This document shows, one piece after another, positions 9,384 through 17,261 of a stretch of DNA of 64,000 bases. The notes below the pieces were generated by a model. The model worked only from the letters and a program-made list of their open reading frames with translations. It did no database searches and had not been told where the DNA came from. The stretch comes from Rhodoplanes sp963724735. Lineage in GTDB: Bacteria; Pseudomonadota; Alphaproteobacteria; Rhizobiales; Xanthobacteraceae. The position numbers and the translations under genes were made by a program. How positions within the stretch are numbered: position 1 is the first letter of the stretch; every line of letters starts with the position of its first letter. Location: assembly GCA_963724735.1 (NCBI GenBank), contig CAVRVX010000001.1, positions 84,788 through 148,787 on the forward strand, given 5' to 3'.

Positions 9384-10171
9384 ATGAGCCAAGCCGAAGA
9401 GGGAAAAGCGACCGCTAGGACGACCGACAGGTTGGTCTTTGCCCATGACGTCAATCTCGGCTTCCCGACCAACGATCCGGAATGGGCGGCCTTTTTCGCC
9501 GAGCATGGCTGGCGCGCGGCCGGCTACGACGACATGGGCAAACTCACCGAAACGCTCCGATCGCATGCGGCGGCAGCCTCGTTCTTGCCCGCGGCGAACT
9601 ACTTTTTTCTGCGGGACGATCCGTTCTATTCCGGCTTAGCCAGCGCGCTCGCGATGAAGACGGGCGGCAAGACGGTGGACAGCGTGCTGATCGTCCCCAC
9701 GTCGAGCAAGGCCGAGAGCATCGTCAATCTCAAGGGCAAGCGGCTCGGCTACATCAACCTCTATTGCACGACCAGTTATTTTTCTCCTGCCATCCTCCTC
9801 GCAGAGCACGGCATTCCGTTCGAGGGCTTCTTTTCCAGCATGAAGCCGGTCGGCGCCTGGCAGCGGCAAATCGATGCCTTGGCCGCCGGCGAGATCGACG
9901 CGACCATGGTCGAGGAAGGCATATGGCGCAGCAAGCCCGCCAATGCCGCGGCGACTAAGATCATCGGCCGGATCGAACGATTGCCGGGCCCGGTGGTCGT
10001 ATTGGCGAAAACGGTCGACACGGCGTTCGCCTCTGCATTTCTGGCAGGCTGCTCGCCACACGCATCGCGAGGGCGGATCAGCCCTTCGCTGGATACGCTC
10101 CGTATTGCCAAAAGGAAGTCCAGGACTTCTTCGACCGGAGCGCGCGCGCATTCGCGCTCGCTGCGGCCTGA
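9384..10171 (+). pseudogene. PhnD/SsuA-like substrate-binding protein, frameshifted near the C-terminus
   Basis: The reading frame from 9384 gives a PhnD-like periplasmic-binding fold: PTSSKAESIVNLKGKRLGYI, STTSYFSPA-like CTTSYFSPAILLAEHG, and AALAAGEIDA-like segments. After SAFLA at about 10045 the frame turns into arginine/serine-rich nonsense. Continuing one base out of frame (AGG at 10046) restores a sensible end, RLLATRIARADQPFAG then VQDFFDRSARAF, with TGA at 10169-10171. The simplest explanation is loss of one base at 10043-10046. No signal peptide is evident, so it may be a cytoplasmic or enzyme-like member. It follows the sugar operon by 61 bases and may belong to it. Real decay and sequencing error cannot be separated here. 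Confidence 0.7.
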
Positions 10172-10190
10172 GGGTGAAGAGTTTGGTCTG

Positions 10191-10226
10191 GAGCGAATAC
10201 CGATTTACCCGAAACGGAATTCGCTC
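10191..10226. terminator. Hairpin between convergent genes
   Basis: GAGCGAATACCG (10191-10202) pairs with CGGAATTCGCTC (10215-10226), with one mismatch in 12 and a 12-base loop. It lies between the PhnD-like gene and the convergent cytochrome gene, and could stop transcription from both sides. There is no long T run. The sequence resembles the palindromic intergenic repeats common in rhizobial genomes, so it may be a repeat copy rather than a dedicated terminator. Confidence 0.5.
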
Positions 10227-12736
10227 TACGGGCCGTCCGGCTTCTTTGCTGCCTGCCGCAGCGTCTCGATCAGAGCGGCGAGGTCGCGGTTGCCGGGCAC
10301 GATCGTGGCAAGTCGCTCGGCGTACCGCAACGCGGCGGCGGCATCTCCGGCGTCGCGGTTGAAGCTGATCAGCGCACTGAGAATGTCGCGATCGTCCGGA
10401 TGCCGCGCCAAAGCGTCCTTGAGGACGGCGATGGCGTCGGCTGCGCGTCCGGTCGAGTGCAGTCCGACTGCATAGACATACGCGTATCGTGCGCGGTCGG
10501 GCACAAGCTCGGCCGCTTTTCGCAATTCCTCGACCGCATCGTCGCGGCGACCCATCCGAACAAGTGTCAGGCCGAGCGCATGATGCAGTGCGGCGTCGTC
10601 GGATGACAAAACAAGCGCTGTGCGCAGGACGGCTTCGCCGTCGGCGTCGCGCCCGAGGCCCCGATACAGATCGGCGAGATTGATCGCCGCGGGTCCATAT
10701 TGCGGGGCCAGGCGGAGCGCCGCCTTGTATTCCGCTTCCGCTTCGGCGAACTGGCCGCGCCGCGCATGAAAGCCGGCAAGCGCCGAGCGCGCCTCCGGCC
10801 GATCGGCATTGAGGCGTTGCGCGGCCAGGAACTCCGCCACTGCGCGCTCGAAACGATCGCGCTCGGCCGGCGGCACGCTCGCGGGCGGAACGCCGGCAAG
10901 GACGGAGGCTGCGCGAATGCGCACGCCACGGCTGGGATCGGACAGGAGCGGGGAGACGAGCGGCCAAAGCTGCGCCGGCGGCAGCGCTTCCAGCATGTCG
11001 AGCGCGCCAATTCGCACCATCGGATCGGGATCGGCAAGTCCCGTGCGCGCCAAATTGATGTTTGACGGCGAAATGCGCGACGCAAGTTCGGTGAGCGCGC
11101 TCGCCCGCACGATCGCCGGCGTCGCAGCGTTCGCAGCGATATCCGCGAGCTGCGGCGCGGCGTTCGCTTTGCCGGTCCATGCGGCGTCGAAGGCTTCGCC
11201 AAAGGCTTGGAAGCCCTTTCGGTTCGGGCCGTGCCACTGCTCGATTGCCGCCGCCGCCCACGCGGGCGTCTTGTCGGCATGACAGTCGGCGCAGGCGTTC
11301 GGCGCGCCGAGCCTCGCCGACAAGTCAGGCCGCGGGACGCGGAAGCTGTGATCATGCCGCACGTCGACGACCATGTAGCTGTGCGCTGGCATGTGGCACG
11401 CAACGCAGGTGAGCGCCGGATTTACGCTTGCATGTCCGTTATGCTTGGCGTTAGCGTAAGTCTCGGATGAGTGGCATTGCAGGCATGTATTGTCGCCGGA
11501 AAAGCGCAGCTGCCCGCTATGCGGATCGTGGCAATCGCTGCAGGCGACCCCCGCGACGAACATCTTGCTCTGCTTGAACGAGCCGTAATTGTAGACCTCG
11601 TCCCGCATCTGCCCGTCGGCATGGTAGAGCCCGCGCGCGATCGGCGAGACGACATGGGTGTCGGACAGCCAACGCCCCGGCACCCAGTCCTCGGAAACAA
11701 CGCCACGGCGCGCATGGCAAAATCCGCATGTCTCCACCTCCTTGCGCAAGACGCTCGCCGCCGCGCTTCGTCGCGCATTGCCGGTCGGGTTATCGAGCGA
11801 CCATGTGACGCGCGCTCTTTCGTCGAAGCGAACGACGAGCCCCTTGTCGGGATCATCCCTTTTTCCGAACGGCCACCAGCTCAGTTTGTCCCGCGCCCAT
11901 GCGACGTGACGCGAGCCGCGGCCGTGACAGGCCTCGCAACCCACGCTGATCTCGGCCCAGCTCGTCGCGAAGCGATCCTTCGCCGCATCGTAATTCTTGC
12001 GCACGCCGGTCGAATGACATTCGGCGCACATGAAGTTCCAGTTCTGGTTCAGCTTGGTCCAATGAAGAAAATCATCGTGTCGAATTTGTTCGCCCGGATA
12101 GAGGTGGAACCAGCGCTGCCCCCTCTGGCCTTTCGGCCGGCTGTCCCAGGCGATTGAGAGAGCTTGCAGACGGCCGTCGGGGAATTCGACCAGGTATTGC
12201 TGCAGTGGATCAAGACCGAACGTGTATTTGATTTCGAAAACGCCGAGCTTGCCGTCTGGCCCGTCCGTCTCGACGAAAAACTTGCCATCCTTGCGGAAGA
12301 ATCGGGAGCGCGCGCCGTAATGGACGAATTGCGCATTGTTGAAATCGCCGAGCACCGTCTTTTCGGTCGCATGATCCATCGCATGTTTGTGCTGCGAGGT
12401 GCGCCAGAGCGTCGCTTCCGCCTTATGGCAGCCCGCGCAGGTTTCGCTGCCGACGAAGGCGGCTGGCGCGGCGGAGCCTGCGACGGGACCCCCGCCGCCG
12501 CCGGAAAAAAATCGCACGGCCATCAAAATCGCGACGACTGCCGCCGCGAGCGGCACCGCGATCCAGATTTTTGCGCTCGACGACCAGCCGCCTGCACGGT
12601 GCGAAGCGGGATCTTGCATCGCCGCGGCCGCGTCGCGCGGCGCGCGGTCTTGCATCGTTGTCGCCGAGACAGTGCCGCTTGATCGCTTCGCCGATGATTT
12701 TCTTGCGGCCGAGCGACTCCGGCCATTCTTAACCAT
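10226..12736 (-). CDS. Octaheme c-type cytochrome with HEAT and TPR repeats
   Basis: An 836-residue protein with one membrane segment at about residues 57-77, then eight CxxCH haem motifs at about 100, 237, 267, 337, 399, 418, 444 and 482. A HEAT-like stretch follows (about 525-640), then at least four TPR units to the C-terminus. The ATG at 12736 overlaps the TGA of the upstream small gene (TGATG), so the two are coupled. The haems must face the periplasm, so the N-terminal segment is probably an uncleaved anchor. Eight-haem proteins with a repeat tail are usually annotated as multihaem cytochromes of unknown function; electron transfer to or from a partner held by the TPR tail is a reasonable inference. 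Neighbouring arylsulfatase is on the same strand. Confidence 0.85.
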   Translation of the reverse strand: MVKNGRSRSAARKSSAKRSSGTVSATTMQDRAPRDAAAAMQDPASHRAGGWSSSAKIWIAVPLAAAVVAILMAVRFFSGGGGGPVAGSAAPAAFVGSETCAGCHKAEATLWRTSQHKHAMDHATEKTVLGDFNNAQFVHYGARSRFFRKDGKFFVETDGPDGKLGVFEIKYTFGLDPLQQYLVEFPDGRLQALSIAWDSRPKGQRGQRWFHLYPGEQIRHDDFLHWTKLNQNWNFMCAECHSTGVRKNYDAAKDRFATSWAEISVGCEACHGRGSRHVAWARDKLSWWPFGKRDDPDKGLVVRFDERARVTWSLDNPTGNARRSAAASVLRKEVETCGFCHARRGVVSEDWVPGRWLSDTHVVSPIARGLYHADGQMRDEVYNYGSFKQSKMFVAGVACSDCHDPHSGQLRFSGDNTCLQCHSSETYANAKHNGHASVNPALTCVACHMPAHSYMVVDVRHDHSFRVPRPDLSARLGAPNACADCHADKTPAWAAAAIEQWHGPNRKGFQAFGEAFDAAWTGKANAAPQLADIAANAATPAIVRASALTELASRISPSNINLARTGLADPDPMVRIGALDMLEALPPAQLWPLVSPLLSDPSRGVRIRAASVLAGVPPASVPPAERDRFERAVAEFLAAQRLNADRPEARSALAGFHARRGQFAEAEAEYKAALRLAPQYGPAAINLADLYRGLGRDADGEAVLRTALVLSSDDAALHHALGLTLVRMGRRDDAVEELRKAAELVPDRARYAYVYAVGLHSTGRAADAIAVLKDALARHPDDRDILSALISFNRDAGDAAAALRYAERLATIVPGNRDLAALIETLRQAAKKPDGP

Positions 12737-13119
12737 CACTGGCCTTTTGCGCGTGGCGTGGCGAGAGCGCGGCGTACGTCCGCAAGCGCCTTTTCGCAAG
12801 CGCTCTTGTCGTTGGCGCTGTCTGCGGCGCGCGCCCGTGCGAGCGCCGCGACGGCCTCTGCCATTTGGTCGCCTTCGCCGAGCTTTTCTTCAGCGGCCGC
12901 GAGCGCGCCCGGCGTCGGCTGACGGTGAAGCGTAGCGGAAGTGCTTTCTCTACCCGGAGGGCCGGCGCCAGCGATCGCCTCGACCCTTGTGTCGACTTCG
13001 ATTTGCATCCGGTCGATTTCCTGCAGGCAAGGACCCGCGACGCAGGGCAGCGCCATGGAAGTCAGCGCAACCGCGCCGATCGCCAGCATGGAATAAATGG
13101 TCAAGATAGGATCTCGCAA
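12736..13119 (-). CDS. Small exported protein coupled to the octaheme cytochrome
   Basis: 127 residues. An N-terminal hydrophobic segment (MLAIGAVALTSMALPCVA) looks like a signal peptide, followed by a helical, alanine-rich region and two cysteines (GPCLQEID, KSACEKAL). Its stop overlaps the start of the cytochrome gene, which implies a shared function, perhaps as a small subunit or assembly partner. No known family was recognised. Confidence 0.6.
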   Translation of the reverse strand: MRDPILTIYSMLAIGAVALTSMALPCVAGPCLQEIDRMQIEVDTRVEAIAGAGPPGRESTSATLHRQPTPGALAAAEEKLGEGDQMAEAVAALARARAADSANDKSACEKALADVRRALATPRAKGQ

Positions 13120-13326
13120 TCTGCTGGTGGGCCCATTGCGCCACGCGGGCGCACGCTACACGGCGAGAATGTAGCCGTTTGGCGGGGCCTTGTCTCGGGC
13201 AGGCCGCCGCGGAGAAAGCGCGCGGCCGATATTCAAGCGGCGCAACGCCCGGCGCCTCAGCGCGCTTCGAGTCGCAAAATCGCGGGCGCCCCATCGGGAC
13301 GCCCGCCCTGTTGGTCCCGCCTGCGG

Positions 13327-15093
13327 CTAGTCGCCCGCGTGACTGGCGTTCGCTTTCTTCACCTGTTCGACGACCTGACTGAGGTTATAGGACTCAGGCG
13401 CTTGCAGCGGCGGGAACTTCTCGTATGACAGCAAGTGCTCAAGCCACAGTTGCTGGCCGATGGGCAGCATGTTCCAGTCGTACTGGAAGGCGGTTGCCGG
13501 GGCGCCGAGCGCGCCGCCGGTGCTCATCGCAGTCTTCTGATCGATGCCGACGGCCTGCTCGAACGGATCGCGCTTGATGTTCGAGACCAGGGTGAAGTGG
13601 AAGGGGATGAGAGGCATGATCCAGCCGGTCGGTCCGGGCTGCGACATGGTGTAATACATCTTCCAGTTTTTGTAGCGCACCGCTGACGGCGTTGCGCCCG
13701 AGAAATAGAAGAAGTAGTCGCGCGCCGATTTTTCCGACTTGCCCTCCAGATAGTCGCGCTGATCGACGCCGTCGAGCGTGGTCTTGACGATGCCGGGATA
13801 TTGGCCCGCCTCGATCTGCTGCTTCAGTTCGTTGCCCTTGGGTCCGCCGGCAATGTCGACCAGCGTGGGCACCCAGTCGAGGGCGGCGAACAGTTGATTC
13901 TTGACCGTGCCGGGCGCGATAACGCCCGGCCAACGGATAACCATCGGGGCGCGGTAACCGCCCTCCCACGCCTCGCCTTTCTGACCTTTGAAGGGGGTGA
14001 CGCCGCCGTCCGGGAAGGTGATCGCCTCGGCGCCGTTGTCGGTCGTGAAGACGACGATGGTGTTATCAAGCTGGCCCATGTCCTCCAACTTCTTGAGGAC
14101 GAGGCCGATATTGTCGTCCATCTGTTTCATGCCTGCTTCGTTGACGCCCCAGTCCTTTCCGCCGGGCTCACCGACCATGGCCATGTACTTGTCAGACAGC
14201 ACGGTCACGACGTGCATGCGCGCCGGGTTGTACCAGACGAAGAAGGGCTTGTTGGTCCGCCGCGGATCGTTCCGATCGAGAAAGTCGATCACCTTCGCGG
14301 AAATTTCCTCGTCCACGGTCTTTGAGCGCTCCAACGTCAGCGGGCCCTCGTCCTTACACGTCTGGTTCTTCGCTGTGCCGTCGGAGGACTTGCACGCGAG
14401 CACCGGGCGCGGCGGCGTCAAGCAAATCGTCGTCTTCGGATCGACCGCGCCTGGGACCTCTGGCACACCGGGAATCGGTGTGTTGCGGCAGGGTGGAGCG
14501 ACTCCCTGCACGGTCGGACTCTTGTTGATGTCGGGGAAGCTCACCTGCTGCATTGCATCGAGGTGATAGAGATACCCCCAGTACTCCTGGAAGCCATGCG
14601 CGGTCGGCAGCGATTCGGTGTGATCGCCCAAGTGGTTCTTGCCGAACTCGCCGGTGTTGTAGCCGAGATCGAGCAGGAACTTGGCGAGCGCAGGGGTGCC
14701 CGGTCGCAGATAAGACGGACTGCCGGGCAGTTGCGGTGGGATCATGCCCGTGCGCAGCGGATACATGCCGGTGAAGAAGGCGTTGCGCCCGGATGTGCAG
14801 CTCTGCATGGCGACGTAGTCCACGAACATCGCGCCCTCGCGCCCGATGCGGTCAATGTTGGGCGTTTCCCCGACCATGAGGCCGCGATGATAGATGCTCG
14901 GCTGCATCCAGCCGATGTCGTCGCCCATGATGAAGAGGATGTTGGGCTTCTGCGGCTGTTGCTGCTGCCGTTGCAACTGTTGCTGCTGCTGCTGTTGCGG
15001 CGGCCGTTGCTGGGCGGCCGCCGGCAAGCCTGCCCAGAGCACAACGGCGAACAGGGCAATCAAGCAGAGCCACACATTCCGGATCACACGCAT
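13327..15093 (-). CDS. Arylsulfatase (type I sulfatase family), exported
   Basis: 588 residues. The ATG at 15093 is preceded by GGAGG nine to ten bases upstream. A signal peptide ends at AGLPAAAQ, followed by a glutamine-rich linker of about 25 residues. The sulfatase core starts at PNILFIMGDDIGW with the metal-binding aspartates. The nucleophile region is SCTSGRNAFFTG, where the cysteine would be converted to formylglycine; FGKNHLGD, TTDNGAE and GGYRAPMVIRWPG are further family motifs. Position +2 from the cysteine is serine rather than the usual proline or alanine. It would hydrolyse sulfate esters in the periplasm. No formylglycine-generating enzyme gene is in the window. Substrate unknown. 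Confidence 0.9.
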   Translation of the reverse strand: MRVIRNVWLCLIALFAVVLWAGLPAAAQQRPPQQQQQQQLQRQQQQPQKPNILFIMGDDIGWMQPSIYHRGLMVGETPNIDRIGREGAMFVDYVAMQSCTSGRNAFFTGMYPLRTGMIPPQLPGSPSYLRPGTPALAKFLLDLGYNTGEFGKNHLGDHTESLPTAHGFQEYWGYLYHLDAMQQVSFPDINKSPTVQGVAPPCRNTPIPGVPEVPGAVDPKTTICLTPPRPVLACKSSDGTAKNQTCKDEGPLTLERSKTVDEEISAKVIDFLDRNDPRRTNKPFFVWYNPARMHVVTVLSDKYMAMVGEPGGKDWGVNEAGMKQMDDNIGLVLKKLEDMGQLDNTIVVFTTDNGAEAITFPDGGVTPFKGQKGEAWEGGYRAPMVIRWPGVIAPGTVKNQLFAALDWVPTLVDIAGGPKGNELKQQIEAGQYPGIVKTTLDGVDQRDYLEGKSEKSARDYFFYFSGATPSAVRYKNWKMYYTMSQPGPTGWIMPLIPFHFTLVSNIKRDPFEQAVGIDQKTAMSTGGALGAPATAFQYDWNMLPIGQQLWLEHLLSYEKFPPLQAPESYNLSQVVEQVKKANASHAGD

Positions 15094-15541
15094 GCTCTTC
15101 GTCCTCCGCGTTGACGGGCGTCGCGGCTGAGCGCCATGCGCCCGAGAGATGCAGCAGCTCCGCCCTCCGGGCGGCCGATCCATTTATTTTGCTGCTGATC
15201 GTCGTGAAATTATCTGCTGGATATGTTCAGGACGTCGCGACAAACGTTATGCAAAATTCATTAGACACAAGGGCATCACGAACGGTTGATCGGCTCACGG
15301 CGCGGAAGGGGCGATGCGCGCCATTTGCATGATCTGCATCCGCACTCAGTGCAGCGATTATGGTGTTACTGCAACACGAGGCTGGAAATCGTCCTATTCA
15401 AATGTGTCGATTTAGGCACAGACGATCGAATTTTAATCGAGAGGGTTCGCGGTTTGCGCTTTTTGCATAGTCGGATGCGCGCGAACGCCTAAAATCATCG
15501 AGGGGCAATGCGATGTGATTTTGCCAATCCGGGGAGGGGGC
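15094..15541. other. Divergent intergenic region, relatively AT-rich
   Basis: About 450 bases between the arylsulfatase and the outer-membrane protein gene. Base composition from 15180 to 15460 is clearly lower in GC than the flanks, as expected for promoters. No gene, operator or terminator could be supported. Confidence 0.5.
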
Positions 15542-16612
15542 ATGCTTTCACGGAAAGCCCTGAAGGCGCTGTTATCGGTTGCCGCGGCGCTCTCGCTGCT
15601 TTCGCAGCCTTCGTTGGCGGACGAAGGCGGGGTGAGCTTCTGGATTCCCGGCTTCTTCGGGAGCCTCGCGGCGGCGCCGATGGTGCCCGGTTTCTCTCTG
15701 GCATCGATGTATTATCACACGTCGGTCACCTCCGACTCCGACGTTGCGCGCGCGAAAGAAATCACCATCGGACGAATCCCCGCGACCATCGCGGGGCGTG
15801 TAACCGCCAGCCTGAACGCGGACGCTGATATCGCGATCGCAATTCCGCAATACACATTCGCAACCCCGGTGCTCGGCGGTCAGCTGACGCTCGGGATGAT
15901 CACGAGCTACGGTCGCAACAGCGCGTCGGTCGATGCGACGCTGAACGCCGCTTTGCTCGTCGGGCCATTCGCGTTCACGCGTTCTCGCTTCGATACCATC
16001 GCCGACTCGGTTACCGGACTCGGCGACATACTGCCGCTCGCCTCCCTGCGATGGAATGCGGGCGTTCATAACTTCATGATCTACGGCACTGGCGACGTAC
16101 CGGTCGGCGCCTATCAATCGACCCGTCTGGCGAATATCGGCATCGGGCACGGCGCAGCGGATGGCGGGCTCGGCTATACCTATTTCGATCAGAAAACCGG
16201 CCACGAGTTTTCGGCGGTGGCGGGATTCACCTATAATATGCTCAATACCTCGACCCAGTATCAGAACGGGGTCGATTTCCATCTGGACTGGGCCGCGTCG
16301 CAATTCCTGACCAAGCAGTTCCAGCTTGGCGTGGTGGGGTATCTCTACAATCAGGTCACTTGCGACAGCGGGTCGGGGGATCACGTCGGATGCTTCGAAT
16401 CGCGGGTCGCGAGCGTCGGGGCGCAGCTTGGCTACATCATTCCCATGGGCGCGGTGCAAGGTTACGTGAACGTCAAGGCTTATCGGGAGTTCGAGTCGGC
16501 GCACCGACCGGAAGGTTATAACGTGTGGCTCACTTTCGTGCTTTCGCCCGCGCCGCCCTCGGGGGCGTCGCCGGCCATGCAGACGCCGACAAGGCCCATG
16601 TACACGAAGTAG
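15542..16612 (+). CDS. Outer-membrane protein, Phenol_MetA_deg-like (SphA family)
   Basis: 356 residues. The ATG at 15542 has GGGGAGG just upstream. A signal peptide (LLSVAAALSLLSQPSLA) is followed by the family start GVSFWIPGFFGSLAA and MYYHTS. The remainder shows alternating beta-strand patterns and ends with a strand-like YNVWLTFVLS plus a short proline-rich tail. This family is named for a gene in meta-cleavage phenol pathways, but in many proteobacteria it is simply a predicted outer-membrane channel. No catabolic genes lie nearby. Likely monocistronic; it converges on the ParB-like gene seven bases away. Confidence 0.75.
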   Translation: MLSRKALKALLSVAAALSLLSQPSLADEGGVSFWIPGFFGSLAAAPMVPGFSLASMYYHTSVTSDSDVARAKEITIGRIPATIAGRVTASLNADADIAIAIPQYTFATPVLGGQLTLGMITSYGRNSASVDATLNAALLVGPFAFTRSRFDTIADSVTGLGDILPLASLRWNAGVHNFMIYGTGDVPVGAYQSTRLANIGIGHGAADGGLGYTYFDQKTGHEFSAVAGFTYNMLNTSTQYQNGVDFHLDWAASQFLTKQFQLGVVGYLYNQVTCDSGSGDHVGCFESRVASVGAQLGYIIPMGAVQGYVNVKAYREFESAHRPEGYNVWLTFVLSPAPPSGASPAMQTPTRPMYTK

Positions 16613-16619
16613 CCGCTGA

Positions 16620-17228
16620 TCAGGCGACCGGACCGCACCAGCCCGGCAGAAAGTGTGCGTCGGTCGATTTGGCGAGGGTCATCGCTTCGCCAAGCGCGGT
16701 GTCGAAATCGCGCTTGACCAATCCCCGCCCGATCCGCCGCCTGAGAAAATCGGCCCAGAGAAATTCGCTGAACGGCGTCGTGTCCTTGGCGAAGCCACCT
16801 GCTTTTCGCAGCTCGCCGGCAAGGCTACGATAGGGGTCGTCGCGCAGATCCGCGATCGTTTTCGGGATGTCTGCGAAGGGGCAGCGCCGACCCTTCTGGT
16901 CGTACGGGTGGCACCAGCCGCGATTGTCAAGAAATACCCAGAAAGCTTCGCGGTCGAGCATGCGCAGGTCGGTGACGACGGACACGAGGACATGCTTCTG
17001 ACCTTCGTCGTGCAATGCGCGCGCCAGATGATGCTGGTCGATGATGTAGAAGCGCTCCTTCAGGCCGTGGATCACCGGAATCATATGGCGGCCGAGGAAT
17101 TCGGCCTTGTCCTTCTTGGCCTGCCAACTCTCCCGCTTCGCGCGCACTTCGTGCAGGCCGACGGTGATCTGGGTCGGCCGCAGATCGGAAATGTCGATCG
17201 GGTCAACAAGCGGCTCGCGGACGTGCAT
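16620..17228 (-). CDS. ParB-like nuclease-fold protein (ParBc_2 type)
   Basis: 202 residues with a clear start: GGGAGG lies six bases before the ATG. The N-terminus DISDLRPTQITVGLHEV and the motif FYIIDQHHLARAL match the small ParB-like putative nuclease family, distinct from chromosome-partitioning ParB; the helix-turn-helix domain of ParB is absent. It also contains GWCHPYDQKGRRCPF. It lies 33 bases downstream of the large flavoprotein gene on the same strand and may be co-transcribed. Biological role unknown. Confidence 0.7.
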   Translation of the reverse strand: MHVREPLVDPIDISDLRPTQITVGLHEVRAKRESWQAKKDKAEFLGRHMIPVIHGLKERFYIIDQHHLARALHDEGQKHVLVSVVTDLRMLDREAFWVFLDNRGWCHPYDQKGRRCPFADIPKTIADLRDDPYRSLAGELRKAGGFAKDTTPFSEFLWADFLRRRIGRGLVKRDFDTALGEAMTLAKSTDAHFLPGWCGPVA

Positions 17229-17261
17229 GGCATCCTCCCTCGATCGGACGTCGGGCCGGCG

